This document shows positions 51,738 to 60,770 of a DNA stretch of 64,000 nt, piece by piece; position 1 is the stretch's first letter; each line of letters opens with the position of its first letter. Origin of the DNA: Nitrosovibrio sp. Nv6 (GTDB lineage: Bacteria; Pseudomonadota; Gammaproteobacteria; Burkholderiales; Nitrosomonadaceae); NCBI RefSeq assembly GCF_900110495.1, contig NZ_FODX01000001.1:1302001-1366000 (forward strand), given 5' to 3'. Position numbers and translations under genes: made by a program. The notes beneath the pieces are model-generated. The model saw only the letters and a program-made list of their open reading frames with translations. It did not search any database and was not told where the DNA came from.

Positions 51738-52058
51738 CTAGGATTCACGCCGGGCGACCTCCTTGCACTTGATTTGCCATAAAAGCTTGGTATCTTTAGG
51801 CCGGGGTCCCAAATGATCCAGAAGTATAGGCGCTTGCTCGCGAATGAGTACATATCCCGATTTACAAATTTCATTAGCACGCTTCGCCAACGTCCGGGCC
51901 GCCCAATCCCGGCTCGTCGGGCAAGGGCCCAATTTAGTTTTGATGAAATAATGCGTTGTCCCATCATTTAATGTCTTCGAGATCTGCTCATAGTCGGGGG
52001 AGCCGGCACAAGCAGTCAGCAGTGGGATAGCCAATAATGCGATTGCAACGGTTTTCAT
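51738..52058 (-). CDS. Small lipoprotein of unknown function
   Basis: 106 aa from ATG 52058 (AGGAAAATT directly before). Signal peptide MKTVAIALLAIPLLTACAG with lipobox Cys17. The body is charged, with two further cysteines (GPCPTSRDW and ICKSGYV), and has no family I recognise. It lies between an EEP-family gene and an O-methyltransferase gene, all on the minus strand but with gaps of about 100-200 bp. Confidence 0.65.
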   Translation of the reverse strand: MKTVAIALLAIPLLTACAGSPDYEQISKTLNDGTTHYFIKTKLGPCPTSRDWAARTLAKRANEICKSGYVLIREQAPILLDHLGPRPKDTKLLWQIKCKEVARRES

Positions 52059-52155
52059 AATTTTCCTGGGTGTGGGGTGTAAGCTTCCTGATACAGGAAC
52101 AGGCATGAGGCCGGCGGAAGGGAACTACTTGACGACGGCCCAAGACCGCTTCGAC

Positions 52156-53169
52156 CTATTTGATTCCGATTACCATCGAATCAGCGCCAATCAATGGCTC
52201 TACGCGTATATTGGAGAAGCCCGCCCCTTTCATCCATCCTGTGCAGTCGGCACCTGTAAAATCAAAGCCTCCCGGGGTTTCTATCAGCATATTCAGGCTC
52301 ATCATTAGCCCGAAAGCGTTCTTTGAACGGTCGTCGTCGATGATGGATTCATAAACGATCAAAGCCCCGCCCGCAGGAATTGCATCGAACGCCTTCCGGA
52401 TGAGCATCTTCTTCGTGGGAAGATCCCAGTCATGCAAAATATGTCCCATCAGCACAACATCTGCCTGTGGCAGCTCATCCTTGAAAAAATCGCCAGGCAC
52501 GAAATCGACCCTGTCGGCGACGCCTGCAGCTTCCGCATACTGCCGGAAAACCGGCCCAACCTCGGGCCGATCGAACCCTGAACCGCGCAAATGAGGATGT
52601 GCAAGCGCAATCTGCACGGCCAGGTCTCCCTGGGCAGTGCCTACGTCGATAAACGTATGGTACCCCTGCCACGGAAAGGCGCGCGCAATGATTTTATTGG
52701 CCGCATGACTGACACCGGTCATCGCGGAGAGAAATTCCTTTAAGCCAGCGGGATCGGCGTAAATGGTCTCGAAAAGATCCACCTCCCTGTCCTTGCATTC
52801 ATTCTGCGGTTTGCCGGTACGAAGCGCGTCGGTTAGATTGCTCCAGATGGGGTAGAGGCGTCGGTTTGCCATCTCAAGAATGCCGCCGATGTAGGATGGT
52901 TTATTACGGTCGAGAAACAGATCAGTCTCAGGCGTGTTGCTGTAGCGCCCGTCCTCGCGCTTCAGGAAGCCGAGTGCAACCAGCGCATCAAGAAAATCGC
53001 GCGCGCCGCGCGGGTGCAACCCTACCCGCTCCCCGAGCGAATCCAGACTCGCCGCGCCTTGCGTCAGTTCGGTAAAAACACCCATCTCGACAGCGCAGAG
53101 CAGGGTTTTGGATGCCCAAAAGGCCATGCCGGTCTGCAAGATATTTTCGGGAGTAGGTTGGTTGTTCAT
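52156..53169 (-). CDS. Family 2 SAM O-methyltransferase (acetylserotonin/hydroxyindole type)
   Basis: 337 aa. N-terminal winged-helix dimerisation domain ([44 protein letters not shown]). Rossmann methyltransferase domain with [20 protein letters not shown] (motif I), the [20 protein letters not shown] region and the catalytic His block GHILHDWD, followed by [20 protein letters not shown] five bases before the ATG supports the start. It resembles methyltransferases that modify phenolic or pigment hydroxyls. No biosynthetic cluster surrounds it, so the substrate is unknown. Confidence 0.85.
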   Translation of the reverse strand: MNNQPTPENILQTGMAFWASKTLLCAVEMGVFTELTQGAASLDSLGERVGLHPRGARDFLDALVALGFLKREDGRYSNTPETDLFLDRNKPSYIGGILEMANRRLYPIWSNLTDALRTGKPQNECKDREVDLFETIYADPAGLKEFLSAMTGVSHAANKIIARAFPWQGYHTFIDVGTAQGDLAVQIALAHPHLRGSGFDRPEVGPVFRQYAEAAGVADRVDFVPGDFFKDELPQADVVLMGHILHDWDLPTKKMLIRKAFDAIPAGGALIVYESIIDDDRSKNAFGLMMSLNMLIETPGGFDFTGADCTGWMKGAGFSNIRVEPLIGADSMVIGIK

Positions 53170-54094
53170 TTGTACTCCAGGTGGAAAAGCGTCCAGTTTA
53201 AGATCTCGAATATATTCATGCCGCGAATCATTCGTCTATTTTCTGCTTCTGTACTTGGAACTGATACATACGAATAAATGCGTCCCGTTTTGGGTGATGA
53301 ATATCCCAGTCGAGGCCAGTCCGAGATTGAGCGATGGGAAAGCTATCTCCTTGTCGTATAGCATGTCCAAACGTCACAGGTTTAGCGGCAGGAAAGGCAT
53401 CCTCTTCGAGTCTCAAGGGAATCAACCTCGGAGGCGCTGGGTGTCCCGGTTGCATCACAAATTAAAGTTTGCGGACTTGGTCGAGGACGCTTCGCGATTG
53501 TAAGTTAGTTGCCAACATGCCACAAGTTGAGCACACAGACAGAAAAAATGCTGTGCCGCAGGATAGAAATGGGGGTTTGGTAGAATAGACTCCGGTTTTG
53601 ATTCCAGTCTGCTACCTGCTCTACGATATCCGGGGTCAGTCGAAGCGAGGCGACGCAAAAACGTCGGGGTTAAGGGGGGCCCCATCGCGTTGCATCTTGC
53701 TCCGAGCCGAGCAGTTTCTACCCATACGACCGTATCATTCCGAACCTCCGTGCCACGGGATGCCTGATCACATCGGTACGCCCACAATGCATTCGATGAA
53801 CTACGGTTCTTGTCTGAATTATATTTATGGTTTAAGAATAAATAGAAAGAGGCACAATATCTGTCAGCTTAACGCGTAAATCTACCAAGAAGTGGAATCA
53901 AGTAATAATTGGAGCGGGATGGCGGAGGGTGCCCGCCATCAAAGAATCCCCGGGAGAAACTCCGGCCTCCCCCAGAAGATTGGCGTTCGAGCCGGTGATA
54001 CCCCTAAGCATGCTGTTCCTTATTCAGGATCCAGTGGATACATAACCACCTGAGCAAAAGTGCCGGACGCTACTGGTCACATGGGAACCAGGCA
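53170..54094. other. Long intergenic region upstream of the 611-aa gene
   Basis: About 925 bp with no gene I can support; short frames on both strands look random. It contains the left copy of a diverged repeat (53853-53933). AT-richness rises near 53810-53850. Confidence 0.4.
53853..53933 (+). repeat. Left copy of an approximately 80-bp diverged direct repeat
   Basis: The stretch CACAATATC..AGCTTAACGCG.AAATCTAC, continuing through GTAATAATTGG to GGAGGGTGCC, recurs at 58126-58206 in the same orientation with roughly 75% identity by eye. No inverted ends or coding frame. Confidence 0.6.
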
Positions 54095-55930
54095 ATGACA
54101 AGAAACGCGAACCTCTATGATATCTGTGATCAGCCGATCCTTGAAGGAGAGTGCCTCACTCCTCCGGGACGCAATCTTCGGTTCATATACAGAAAAGTGG
54201 CCGGCCATACCGTCCTGAAGTATTTGATTCTCAAAGGCTGCCGCCACCCTGCTATAGGGGTTACGGAAATATCCCGCTATCAAGAGATGATGCGTAAAGC
54301 CATGCAGGCTAGCGTGGATAACTGGCAGGATCGGCTGTGGATCGAAACAACCTTCCATTCTTTGGCTCGACTTCTTGATAGCATCGAAAACCCCCGTTGG
54401 CAGCAGCGCGAAAAGGCTGAGCGGATCGACAGCGAACCGAGTCGAACAGATTTGCAGGCGATGATCGATAACTGTCTGCAGGACATTTTACGGATCTGGG
54501 ATCAGGATAAGAATGATCCCTGGTTTCCAGTTGCCGCACAGGTCGAGTTATCGGGCGATGACCATATGGATGGCAAGAATTTTATCAACGTACTACAGGG
54601 GATTGGTTCCTTCGAATATAAAAACATCACGGTGTTGTTTGCGTTGATACGCTGCTTTCTGATGACGAACCCCGGCAAACTCCGGCTCATCCGAAAACCT
54701 TATCGCGGGATTTGCGAACCCCTGTCCGTATCCTTTACGTTGATCTGGCACAGAATAGCCTTTTCAGATATCAATTTTTTCGAACATCTGCTTGTATTTT
54801 TAGGCTCAGATGCCTCGCGGCGGCAACATTATGCTCGTATCGTCCCGATTCTGGAAAATCTGCTGCGCTACTGCGTATGCAGCAGTCGGGAATGGCTTGA
54901 GACGCCGAATAACCACATTAAGCACCCCGCTATCACCTGTTTTCCGAACGATGCGGAGGGACGACCCCTGTGCCGGCTGTCCGAAGACGCCATGCAAAAG
55001 AAACGGAACCTGGGATTCGGCGATTACATCCCCGATACGGATACGACCTTTCTCACTCTGGCGATGGCGAGAAAGTGGCTTGATTTTGTGCAGAGGGAGC
55101 AGCTGACGGTGGACAACGTGCTTCTGGAAGCTTGTGAGTCGCTGTTGGCTTATCCTTGGGTGGAAATTATCGGCGAATACCAGGTAGGAGGTAAATACAA
55201 CTCGAATCCACCCACCATTCAGATCACAAAGCCCCTGGATTACGAGGGCGCCGTGCCGATATGGTTTGATAAAACATTCAAGAAAATCGACGGCAGCATA
55301 ATCAGGGAAATGCTGGGTAATGAGATTTGTCCAGGCCATAACATGGACATCCTGGACGCCATTCTTGTTAACCGGAAACAATGGAGGGCGTTGGAGGGTG
55401 AAAACCTGGCCTTTTTACAGCGGTTGCTTGATTTTCATCATCGCGCCTTCGCAAGCGATAATTTTCGTCACGAAACCGCCCTCAAGTATTATTTGCCGGA
55501 AGTATATGTCTATTATTTGGGACGCATGTACCAGACTTACAGAACGCTCACTGATATGGATAAACGTATTCTGGACCCTGAAGAAAAAATTGAAAACATG
55601 CGTCGGATTGCTCAGCAGTACTGCAAGGATGAGCTAATCGGGTATTCCCTCAATGCCTTCGATGCCGCTCTGGCAGTATCCACGCTCGTGCTGCTGGAAT
55701 ATGAACCAAGACATGACGGAGTAATTGCCGCTGGCCTCAATGTGCTAAGCCAGGCGACGGGGGAAGGCAGAGGCAGGCATCCTTACCGAGCCTATGAATG
55801 GAACCGCATGCGCCACCCCACCCGAATACTGGTTGGCAGTGAGGTTGCAACCTCCCTGTTTGTGCTGAGAGCCTGCAGCGAAGCCATGCACTATCTCAAA
55901 AATGAGGTAACTATAAATCGGGGGGCGTAA
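54095..55930 (+). CDS. 611-aa protein of unknown function with a DxDTT motif
   Basis: No signal peptide, mostly helical. I cannot place the family with confidence. The stretch GDYIPDTDTTFLTLAMARKW (Asp314, Asp316) resembles the DxDD/DxDTT acid motif and helix pattern of class II terpene/squalene-hopene-type cyclases with alpha/alpha-barrel folds. Upstream (residues 1-200) nothing resembles those enzymes, and the QW repeats are absent. The C-terminal region has NAFDAALAVSTLVLLEYEP, also barrel-like. It could be a divergent terpenoid-cyclase-like protein or an unrelated helical barrel. The ADP-ribosylglycohydrolase-like gene starts 203 bp downstream on the same strand. Confidence 0.6.
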   Translation: MTRNANLYDICDQPILEGECLTPPGRNLRFIYRKVAGHTVLKYLILKGCRHPAIGVTEISRYQEMMRKAMQASVDNWQDRLWIETTFHSLARLLDSIENPRWQQREKAERIDSEPSRTDLQAMIDNCLQDILRIWDQDKNDPWFPVAAQVELSGDDHMDGKNFINVLQGIGSFEYKNITVLFALIRCFLMTNPGKLRLIRKPYRGICEPLSVSFTLIWHRIAFSDINFFEHLLVFLGSDASRRQHYARIVPILENLLRYCVCSSREWLETPNNHIKHPAITCFPNDAEGRPLCRLSEDAMQKKRNLGFGDYIPDTDTTFLTLAMARKWLDFVQREQLTVDNVLLEACESLLAYPWVEIIGEYQVGGKYNSNPPTIQITKPLDYEGAVPIWFDKTFKKIDGSIIREMLGNEICPGHNMDILDAILVNRKQWRALEGENLAFLQRLLDFHHRAFASDNFRHETALKYYLPEVYVYYLGRMYQTYRTLTDMDKRILDPEEKIENMRRIAQQYCKDELIGYSLNAFDAALAVSTLVLLEYEPRHDGVIAAGLNVLSQATGEGRGRHPYRAYEWNRMRHPTRILVGSEVATSLFVLRACSEAMHYLKNEVTINRGA

Positions 55931-56132
55931 CAGAACCGGATTTGTGGAGGGTTTTTCAACAGAATTGCCTTGGGCAGACATCGCGGATGCCGGCGCCAGC
56001 AAAGGGAACTTCCCCGGTTTCGTTTTGTTCCTCCAATGCTCGCAAGATCACAAGAGATCCTACCAGGGACACTACAAATCCGGACAAAAGATTTATTTGG
56101 ATAATGAGGTTAACCAAGAGGAGGATCAGAAC

Positions 56133-57227
56133 ATGTCCGACCCAGCCATACAGGACCGAGCCGCCGGGGCCATCATGGGCGCCTTTATCGGGGATGCCTT
56201 AGGCCTCGGCCCCCACTGGTACTACGACCTCACCGTGCTCCGCCGCGACTACGGCGACTGGATCACGACCTATGCCGATCCCAAGCCGGGTCGCTACCAT
56301 AGCGAACTTAAAGCGGGCCAACTCTCCCAGGGGGGGATCATTCTCCGGCTCATGCTGCGCTCGCTCGTCGAGCGCGGCGGCTATGATGAAGTAGACTTCT
56401 GTCGGCGAATGGATGAAGAAATATTCCCGTTGCTCAACGGCATGCCGGTGAATGGACCGGGCGGATATACCCAGCAGTCGATTCGCGACGCCTGGCGCAA
56501 ACGTGTCCAGCAGAACCTGCCCTGGGGGCAAACGGGAGGCCAGGCCGATACCACCGAAGCGATAGGACGCACGCTCGCCCTGGCGGTTCGCTACGCCTTC
56601 CAGCCGCCGGAACTGGCAGCGACCATCTTCAGCAATACACGCCTCACCCAGACCGACGGAACCGTGATTACCCTGACGGTCGCATACGGGGCAGTGTTGG
56701 GTCTTCTGGTGCAAGGACACAAGCTCAACAGAAGCCTTTCCGGCAAACTCATGCGATTGGCAAGGGCGGGAAAACTGCCTTTCCATTCGATGGCGCATAC
56801 CGACCTGCAGCCGCCACAGGAGGACCGTCCGCGGGAAAGCGGACATTTCGTCTCTCCGGACGCCCTGCTCACTCCCTCATATGTCGCTGCCGCCGCTGTG
56901 GACTCCGATATCCGGATAGAGCCCGCGTGGAAAGTCTCCATTGTATATGGCATGACCTGTGCCATTTATCACCAACTTCCCGCAGCCTACCATCTCGCTG
57001 CCCGCTTTCCGAACGATTTCGAATCGGCTGTGCTCCACGCGGTAAATGGCGGCGGCGAAAACCAGGCGCGCGCCATGTTGACCGGCGCACTCGTCGGAGC
57101 CCAAACCGGGCTATCGGGAATACCCCGGCGCTTCCTTGAGGGCTTGGACGAAGCAGAAACGCTCCAGCGACTTGCGATGGACCTGACCTCGAAAGTCGGT
57201 GCTTCAACCGCTGCCGGGGAGGATTGA
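56133..57227 (+). CDS. Variant ADP-ribosylglycohydrolase (J1-crystallin-like) family protein
   Basis: 364 aa from ATG 56133 with AGGAGG nine bases before; the frame is open to 55944. The family N-terminus is clear: AAGAIMGAFIGDALGLGPHWYYD. Where active DraG-type enzymes have a TDDT metal motif this protein has LSQGGIILRL. The C-terminal GDTD-type motif is replaced by GGGENQARAMLTGALVGA. Two metal-binding acidic clusters are therefore missing. The same substitutions occur in a subset of the family, so this is probably a distinct subfamily with altered or lost hydrolase activity rather than a decayed gene. Confidence 0.82.
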   Translation: MSDPAIQDRAAGAIMGAFIGDALGLGPHWYYDLTVLRRDYGDWITTYADPKPGRYHSELKAGQLSQGGIILRLMLRSLVERGGYDEVDFCRRMDEEIFPLLNGMPVNGPGGYTQQSIRDAWRKRVQQNLPWGQTGGQADTTEAIGRTLALAVRYAFQPPELAATIFSNTRLTQTDGTVITLTVAYGAVLGLLVQGHKLNRSLSGKLMRLARAGKLPFHSMAHTDLQPPQEDRPRESGHFVSPDALLTPSYVAAAAVDSDIRIEPAWKVSIVYGMTCAIYHQLPAAYHLAARFPNDFESAVLHAVNGGGENQARAMLTGALVGAQTGLSGIPRRFLEGLDEAETLQRLAMDLTSKVGASTAAGED

Positions 57228-57416
57228 AGACCTCCACGATAATCTACTGGACTCAGGTTTTTGGGAGGTCGCATTAGCAATACAGCCGGCACTCAACGAT
57301 GGCTGGGGTGAACGTAAACACAGGTTCAAATCCATCGTGCCCTGAGCTTGCTCCTTAAACCCTAATCCATGCTCCAGAGCAATTGCTCTCACCCTTTCAT
57401 CTTCAACGTGTTTTTC

Positions 57417-58007
57417 TCATGGCCCTTTCTTCATACCCCTTTCCTTAAGCTCGGCCCTCTTTCTCTTGATTATTTCATTTCGCATTTCATGGAATTGCTC
57501 CCGCATTTCATGCTCGATGAAGACCTGCCCCACTGCCAAAGGAAACCAAACCTCCGGGATGGTATCGGTATGATGGATAACACGGGTTTTAGCGCCTTCA
57601 TGGATCAGATAAGTAGTACCTTCCATCTTACGCATGTTGCCACTGATCAGGTGGGTCCGAATTTTATGAAAGGGCATTAGCCTTATTTCCCGTGTTGATT
57701 CGAACGGATAGGCGATGGGACCGTAAATTGCGGCGCCGCGCTGGAAAATCGTAAGCGTGTCTCCAGAAACACGGGCCACCTTGCTCTCCTTTAAGTTGGA
57801 GACAAAATCAGCCATATGGTCAAAGTCGGTCAGCACGGCCCAGACCTCCTGTTGTGTTGCCGAAACCAAAAAAGTTACATCAACAATAATGTTTTCCCCG
57901 GCCGTTTTTACCTTCACTTCAATATCCTCACGATCAAGCGAATCCGCCATTGACGCCATCGTAAATAGCAGGGACCAAATGAATAGCAAGAAGGAAGCGT
58001 TTCTCAT
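57417..58007 (-). CDS. Secreted SRPBCC (START-like) domain protein
   Basis: 196 aa from ATG 58007 (an in-frame ATG at 58019 is the alternative). Signal peptide MRNASFLLFIWSLLFTMASMA. The SRPBCC ligand-binding fold is indicated by VTFLVSATQQEVWAVLTDFDHMADFVSNL, the usual start of coenzyme-Q-binding/START-like proteins, then IAYPFESTREIRL and a long C-terminal helix (FHEMRNEIIKRKRAELKERG). It may bind a hydrophobic ligand in the periplasm; the ligand is unknown. It is convergent with the ADP-ribosylglycohydrolase-like gene. Confidence 0.82.
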   Translation of the reverse strand: MRNASFLLFIWSLLFTMASMADSLDREDIEVKVKTAGENIIVDVTFLVSATQQEVWAVLTDFDHMADFVSNLKESKVARVSGDTLTIFQRGAAIYGPIAYPFESTREIRLMPFHKIRTHLISGNMRKMEGTTYLIHEGAKTRVIHHTDTIPEVWFPLAVGQVFIEHEMREQFHEMRNEIIKRKRAELKERGMKKGP

Positions 58008-58570
58008 TGGCACATGCAAGGGAGGGAGCAGGGTTATCTTATTCGTAGAACGGAGAGCGGAGAGCGGCTTGTAGCAACACTCTACGGCATTTACGCTGGA
58101 ACTGAAGGAATAATGAGGGACAGACTACAATATCGGGTAGCTTAACGCGCAAATCTACTCTAAGAGATGAGATTGAGTGATAATTGGCGCGAGATGGGAG
58201 GGTGTCTTTCACATTGATACCGTAAGGTGCTGAACCTATAGAGATTATGCACCGAGTACACACTTAGTTACCACGTTTGTTACCACGCTTTGCGTCTGCA
58301 TACCCATCCTCATCGTTCTCCACGAGAGTCTACTTTCGTTTATTTCCACGGCATTCGCCACAAAGTTGAGACCCCGTTTGCGAGTCAGGGATAATATGCC
58401 CCATTAACACCCCACCCAGATAGCGGCTGGTAGTTATTAAAACTCTCGCGGCTTTGGCCATGTCATCCCAACGAAAAGGTCGTTATGCGGAGATGCAATC
58501 GTTGGTGTCTCTACACGCCAAACTGCCCTTAATTCACAAGAAGAGCTGATCCACAGCAGCAGTCCCCAAT
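58008..58570. other. Intergenic region left of the modification locus
   Basis: About 560 bp containing the right diverged repeat copy (58126-58206). A short minus-strand frame at 58330-58461 (43 codons, with a CGEC near its end) has no convincing ribosome-binding site or relatives that I know. Confidence 0.4.
58126..58206 (+). repeat. Right copy of an approximately 80-bp diverged direct repeat
   Basis: Partner of 53853-53933: TACAATATC..AGCTTAACGCG.AAATCTAC, then GTGATAATTGG and GAGGGTGTC. The two copies bracket the block of three genes between 54.1 and 58.0 kb. Confidence 0.6.
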
Positions 58571-59266
58571 TTACCGTAGCTTAACAAGGTAACGGTAATG
58601 CATACAACTCTGTCTAAGTGGGCAATTAACGCACAGAGGTTTTCGAGATTTACAATAGCTTGCAGCAATGTCGAGCATTGCCCAATTCAATTCGATAGCG
58701 TGCCCACTTGCAAGAATTCTATAGGCCGCGGCATGCAACGCTCTATCGTAACGGATATCGGCTTTAACAGGACGAATAAAGAAGTACCGCCTCAATAGCC
58801 TGGCCATACTCGAATCCATCAATGGATGTGGTTCACCGTGAATAAACAGCAAAGTAGCGTTTGCAAGATACTGCCCAACAGCTGTGATTTTTTCCAACTC
58901 ATCGCGGCGACGCGGCCATTTCTCTCCGATAGCTACAAGTTCCTGTGCCAGGCCTTGCAAAGCAGGGGAGCGGCGTCGCCATAGACCAATTGGCTTCAAT
59001 GTCGCCGCAAGTTCGTCCAGGTTACTGGATGCGATCGCGCTCCAGCCGGAGTACCGTTGCAGAAAATGCGGTAAAAATGCAGCAACGGTTTCTGCTCGTG
59101 TCCTCTGCAGCAGGACTTCCACTACCAGCAAAACGTAAGTTCCGGCACCTTTAACCCGCCATGGGAAAACCCGTCCGTTGACCGGAAACCATACAAGCAG
59201 TTTTTTTCGGAAAAGAGCGATCCGCCGGTCTGATACTGAATTATCTGGAGGTTTCGAAATGTTCAT
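58571..59266 (-). CDS. HhH-GPD DNA glycosylase, Mig.Mth-like (candidate T:G mismatch glycosylase)
   Basis: 231 aa endonuclease III/MutY superfamily protein. The helix-hairpin-helix is ITAVGQYLANA, the catalytic Asp is in LMDSSMARLLRRYF (Asp151) and a 4Fe-4S cluster binds C205-x6-C212-x2-C215-x5-C221. At the position of EndoIII Lys120 and MutY Ser120 there is Tyr133, 18 residues before the Asp. This Tyr/Asp pair is the pattern of Mig.Mth, the T:G mismatch glycosylase encoded beside a 5-methylcytosine methyltransferase. MutY's extra C-terminal domain is absent, so this is not MutY. Its start lies 47 bp from the divergent methyltransferase start, so the two share a promoter region. Role inferred: repair of deaminated 5-methylcytosine at the sites modified by its neighbour. 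Confidence 0.8.
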   Translation of the reverse strand: MNISKPPDNSVSDRRIALFRKKLLVWFPVNGRVFPWRVKGAGTYVLLVVEVLLQRTRAETVAAFLPHFLQRYSGWSAIASSNLDELAATLKPIGLWRRRSPALQGLAQELVAIGEKWPRRRDELEKITAVGQYLANATLLFIHGEPHPLMDSSMARLLRRYFFIRPVKADIRYDRALHAAAYRILASGHAIELNWAMLDIAASYCKSRKPLCVNCPLRQSCMHYRYLVKLR

Positions 59267-59313
59267 GTCAAAATCGCGCTCAGCTGACGGGTTATCAAAT
59301 ATTGTGAAAAAGC

Positions 59314-60666
59314 ATGGACAAGGTTACAAAACCCCTTCGTTTCTTAGATGTCTTCGCAGGTTGCGGAGGTCTTTCGCTCGGTCTTCTGCAAGCGGGTTGC
59401 CAAGGTGTTTTTGCTATCGAGAAAAATGACCATGCGTTTGAGACACTTCACCACAACTTAGTAGACGGAAAGCGTTACCAGTTTGATTGGCCAAAATGGC
59501 TCCCGAGAAAGGCGATGGCATGTGAGGAACTGCTAAGGAATTATGGTCCCGAATTAGACGCAATGAAAGATAACATCGACCTGATCGTGGGTAGTCCTCC
59601 TTGCCAAGGCTTTTCCACGGCTGGGCAGCGCGATCCTAACGACCCCCGTAACAAAATGACCGAGCAGTATTTGTTGCTGGTAGAAAAACTGCAACCTCGT
59701 TATCTGGCCATTGAGAATGTCGCGGGCTTCAACATACGATTCGAGGCCGAGGAAGGTTTAAATAGGTCGTTCAATGCGTCTAAGCGCTCCTCGTATGCCG
59801 ATCACATAGCAGGGCGACTAGTGGATCTTGGCTACTCTGTCTCGCGGGGCTTAGTTAATTGCGCGGATTTCGGCGTACCACAAAATCGCGTGCGATACTT
59901 AATGTTATGTGAACGGGACCACACGCAAGACGTCGCCAGAACAAGCCTTTTCCAAAATTTGATCAATTACCGTAGTGAGTTTCTGAAGCGCAAAAATCTA
60001 CCTTCTACGCGTAAAATCTCCGTTAAAGAAGCGATAGGAGATTTACTCGTGACAGGAAAAAAACTGGTGGACAATACGGATTCTGGCGTCAAAGGTTTTA
60101 AGGAGGCGGAGTACCAGCCACCAGTAACACTTGATTGCTACCTGAGCCTGATGCGCATGTATGCGCCGCCTGCCGCACCGAATAGTCGCCGCCTTGCTAA
60201 GCACTTGTTGGCAACGGTACGATATTTTGAAAAGGTACAAGAAGTTTGTCGACCAGGCATTTGCATGTCGGTAGCGGAGCGCAAAAAACTTGGCACAAAG
60301 AAGCATTCGACAACGCTCCTACACGGTGACTGGCCAGCACCGACAATAACCACTCTACCTGACGATATCGTGCACTATAGCGAGCCTCGTATCCTCACTG
60401 TCAGAGAAAATGCTCGGCTCCAATCGTTCCCTGACTGGTTCGAATTTAAAGGCAGTTACACGACTGGGGGGAAGCAACGGAAACACCAGTGTCCTCGGTA
60501 TACTCAAGTTGGCAACGCAGTCCCTCCTCTATTGGCTAACGCAATTGGAGAAATATTGAACACGCTCTGCTCTTCTGAACTTTCTATCGATGAGCTGGCG
60601 ACAAGGTCCTCTGGAGATTTGACAAATATGGAAGCCGAAAAATCATCCCTGTTTGCAGTCGTATAG
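59314..60666 (+). CDS. DNA (cytosine-5) methyltransferase
   Basis: 450 aa C5-MTase. Motif I DVFAGCGGLSLGLLQ (residues 12-26), motif IV GSPPCQGFS with catalytic Cys97, motif VI AIENVAGF (Glu134), motif VIII QNRVRY (residue 190) and motif X QVGNAVPPLLANAIG near residue 400. The target-recognition region is between about 215 and 395; the recognised sequence cannot be read from it. It is divergent from a T:G-type glycosylase gene and convergent with a SF2 helicase/DUF1998 gene. There is no adjacent restriction endonuclease gene of a known fold in the window, so it may serve a defence system of the Druantia II/DISARM kind or a solitary modification. Confidence 0.95.
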   Translation: MDKVTKPLRFLDVFAGCGGLSLGLLQAGCQGVFAIEKNDHAFETLHHNLVDGKRYQFDWPKWLPRKAMACEELLRNYGPELDAMKDNIDLIVGSPPCQGFSTAGQRDPNDPRNKMTEQYLLLVEKLQPRYLAIENVAGFNIRFEAEEGLNRSFNASKRSSYADHIAGRLVDLGYSVSRGLVNCADFGVPQNRVRYLMLCERDHTQDVARTSLFQNLINYRSEFLKRKNLPSTRKISVKEAIGDLLVTGKKLVDNTDSGVKGFKEAEYQPPVTLDCYLSLMRMYAPPAAPNSRRLAKHLLATVRYFEKVQEVCRPGICMSVAERKKLGTKKHSTTLLHGDWPAPTITTLPDDIVHYSEPRILTVRENARLQSFPDWFEFKGSYTTGGKQRKHQCPRYTQVGNAVPPLLANAIGEILNTLCSSELSIDELATRSSGDLTNMEAEKSSLFAVV

Positions 60667-60770
60667 CTCACCACCAATGCTTTTCCAATGATGCTTTGGT
60701 AATTTGGTTTTTTTTCGGCCGCAATTTGCAGAGTGAAAAAGACGAGAGAGAAACTTTGCCCTAACTTTAA

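Noticed and set aside
57318..57342. GGTTCAAATCC sequence resembling a tRNA T-arm
   Set aside because: Flanking bases do not form the 5-bp T stem, and no acceptor, D or anticodon arms fit upstream.
58330..58461. 43-codon minus-strand open frame with a CGEC near its C-terminus
   Set aside because: No good ribosome-binding site and an in-frame stop shortly upstream; might be a gene remnant, but there is nothing to compare it with.
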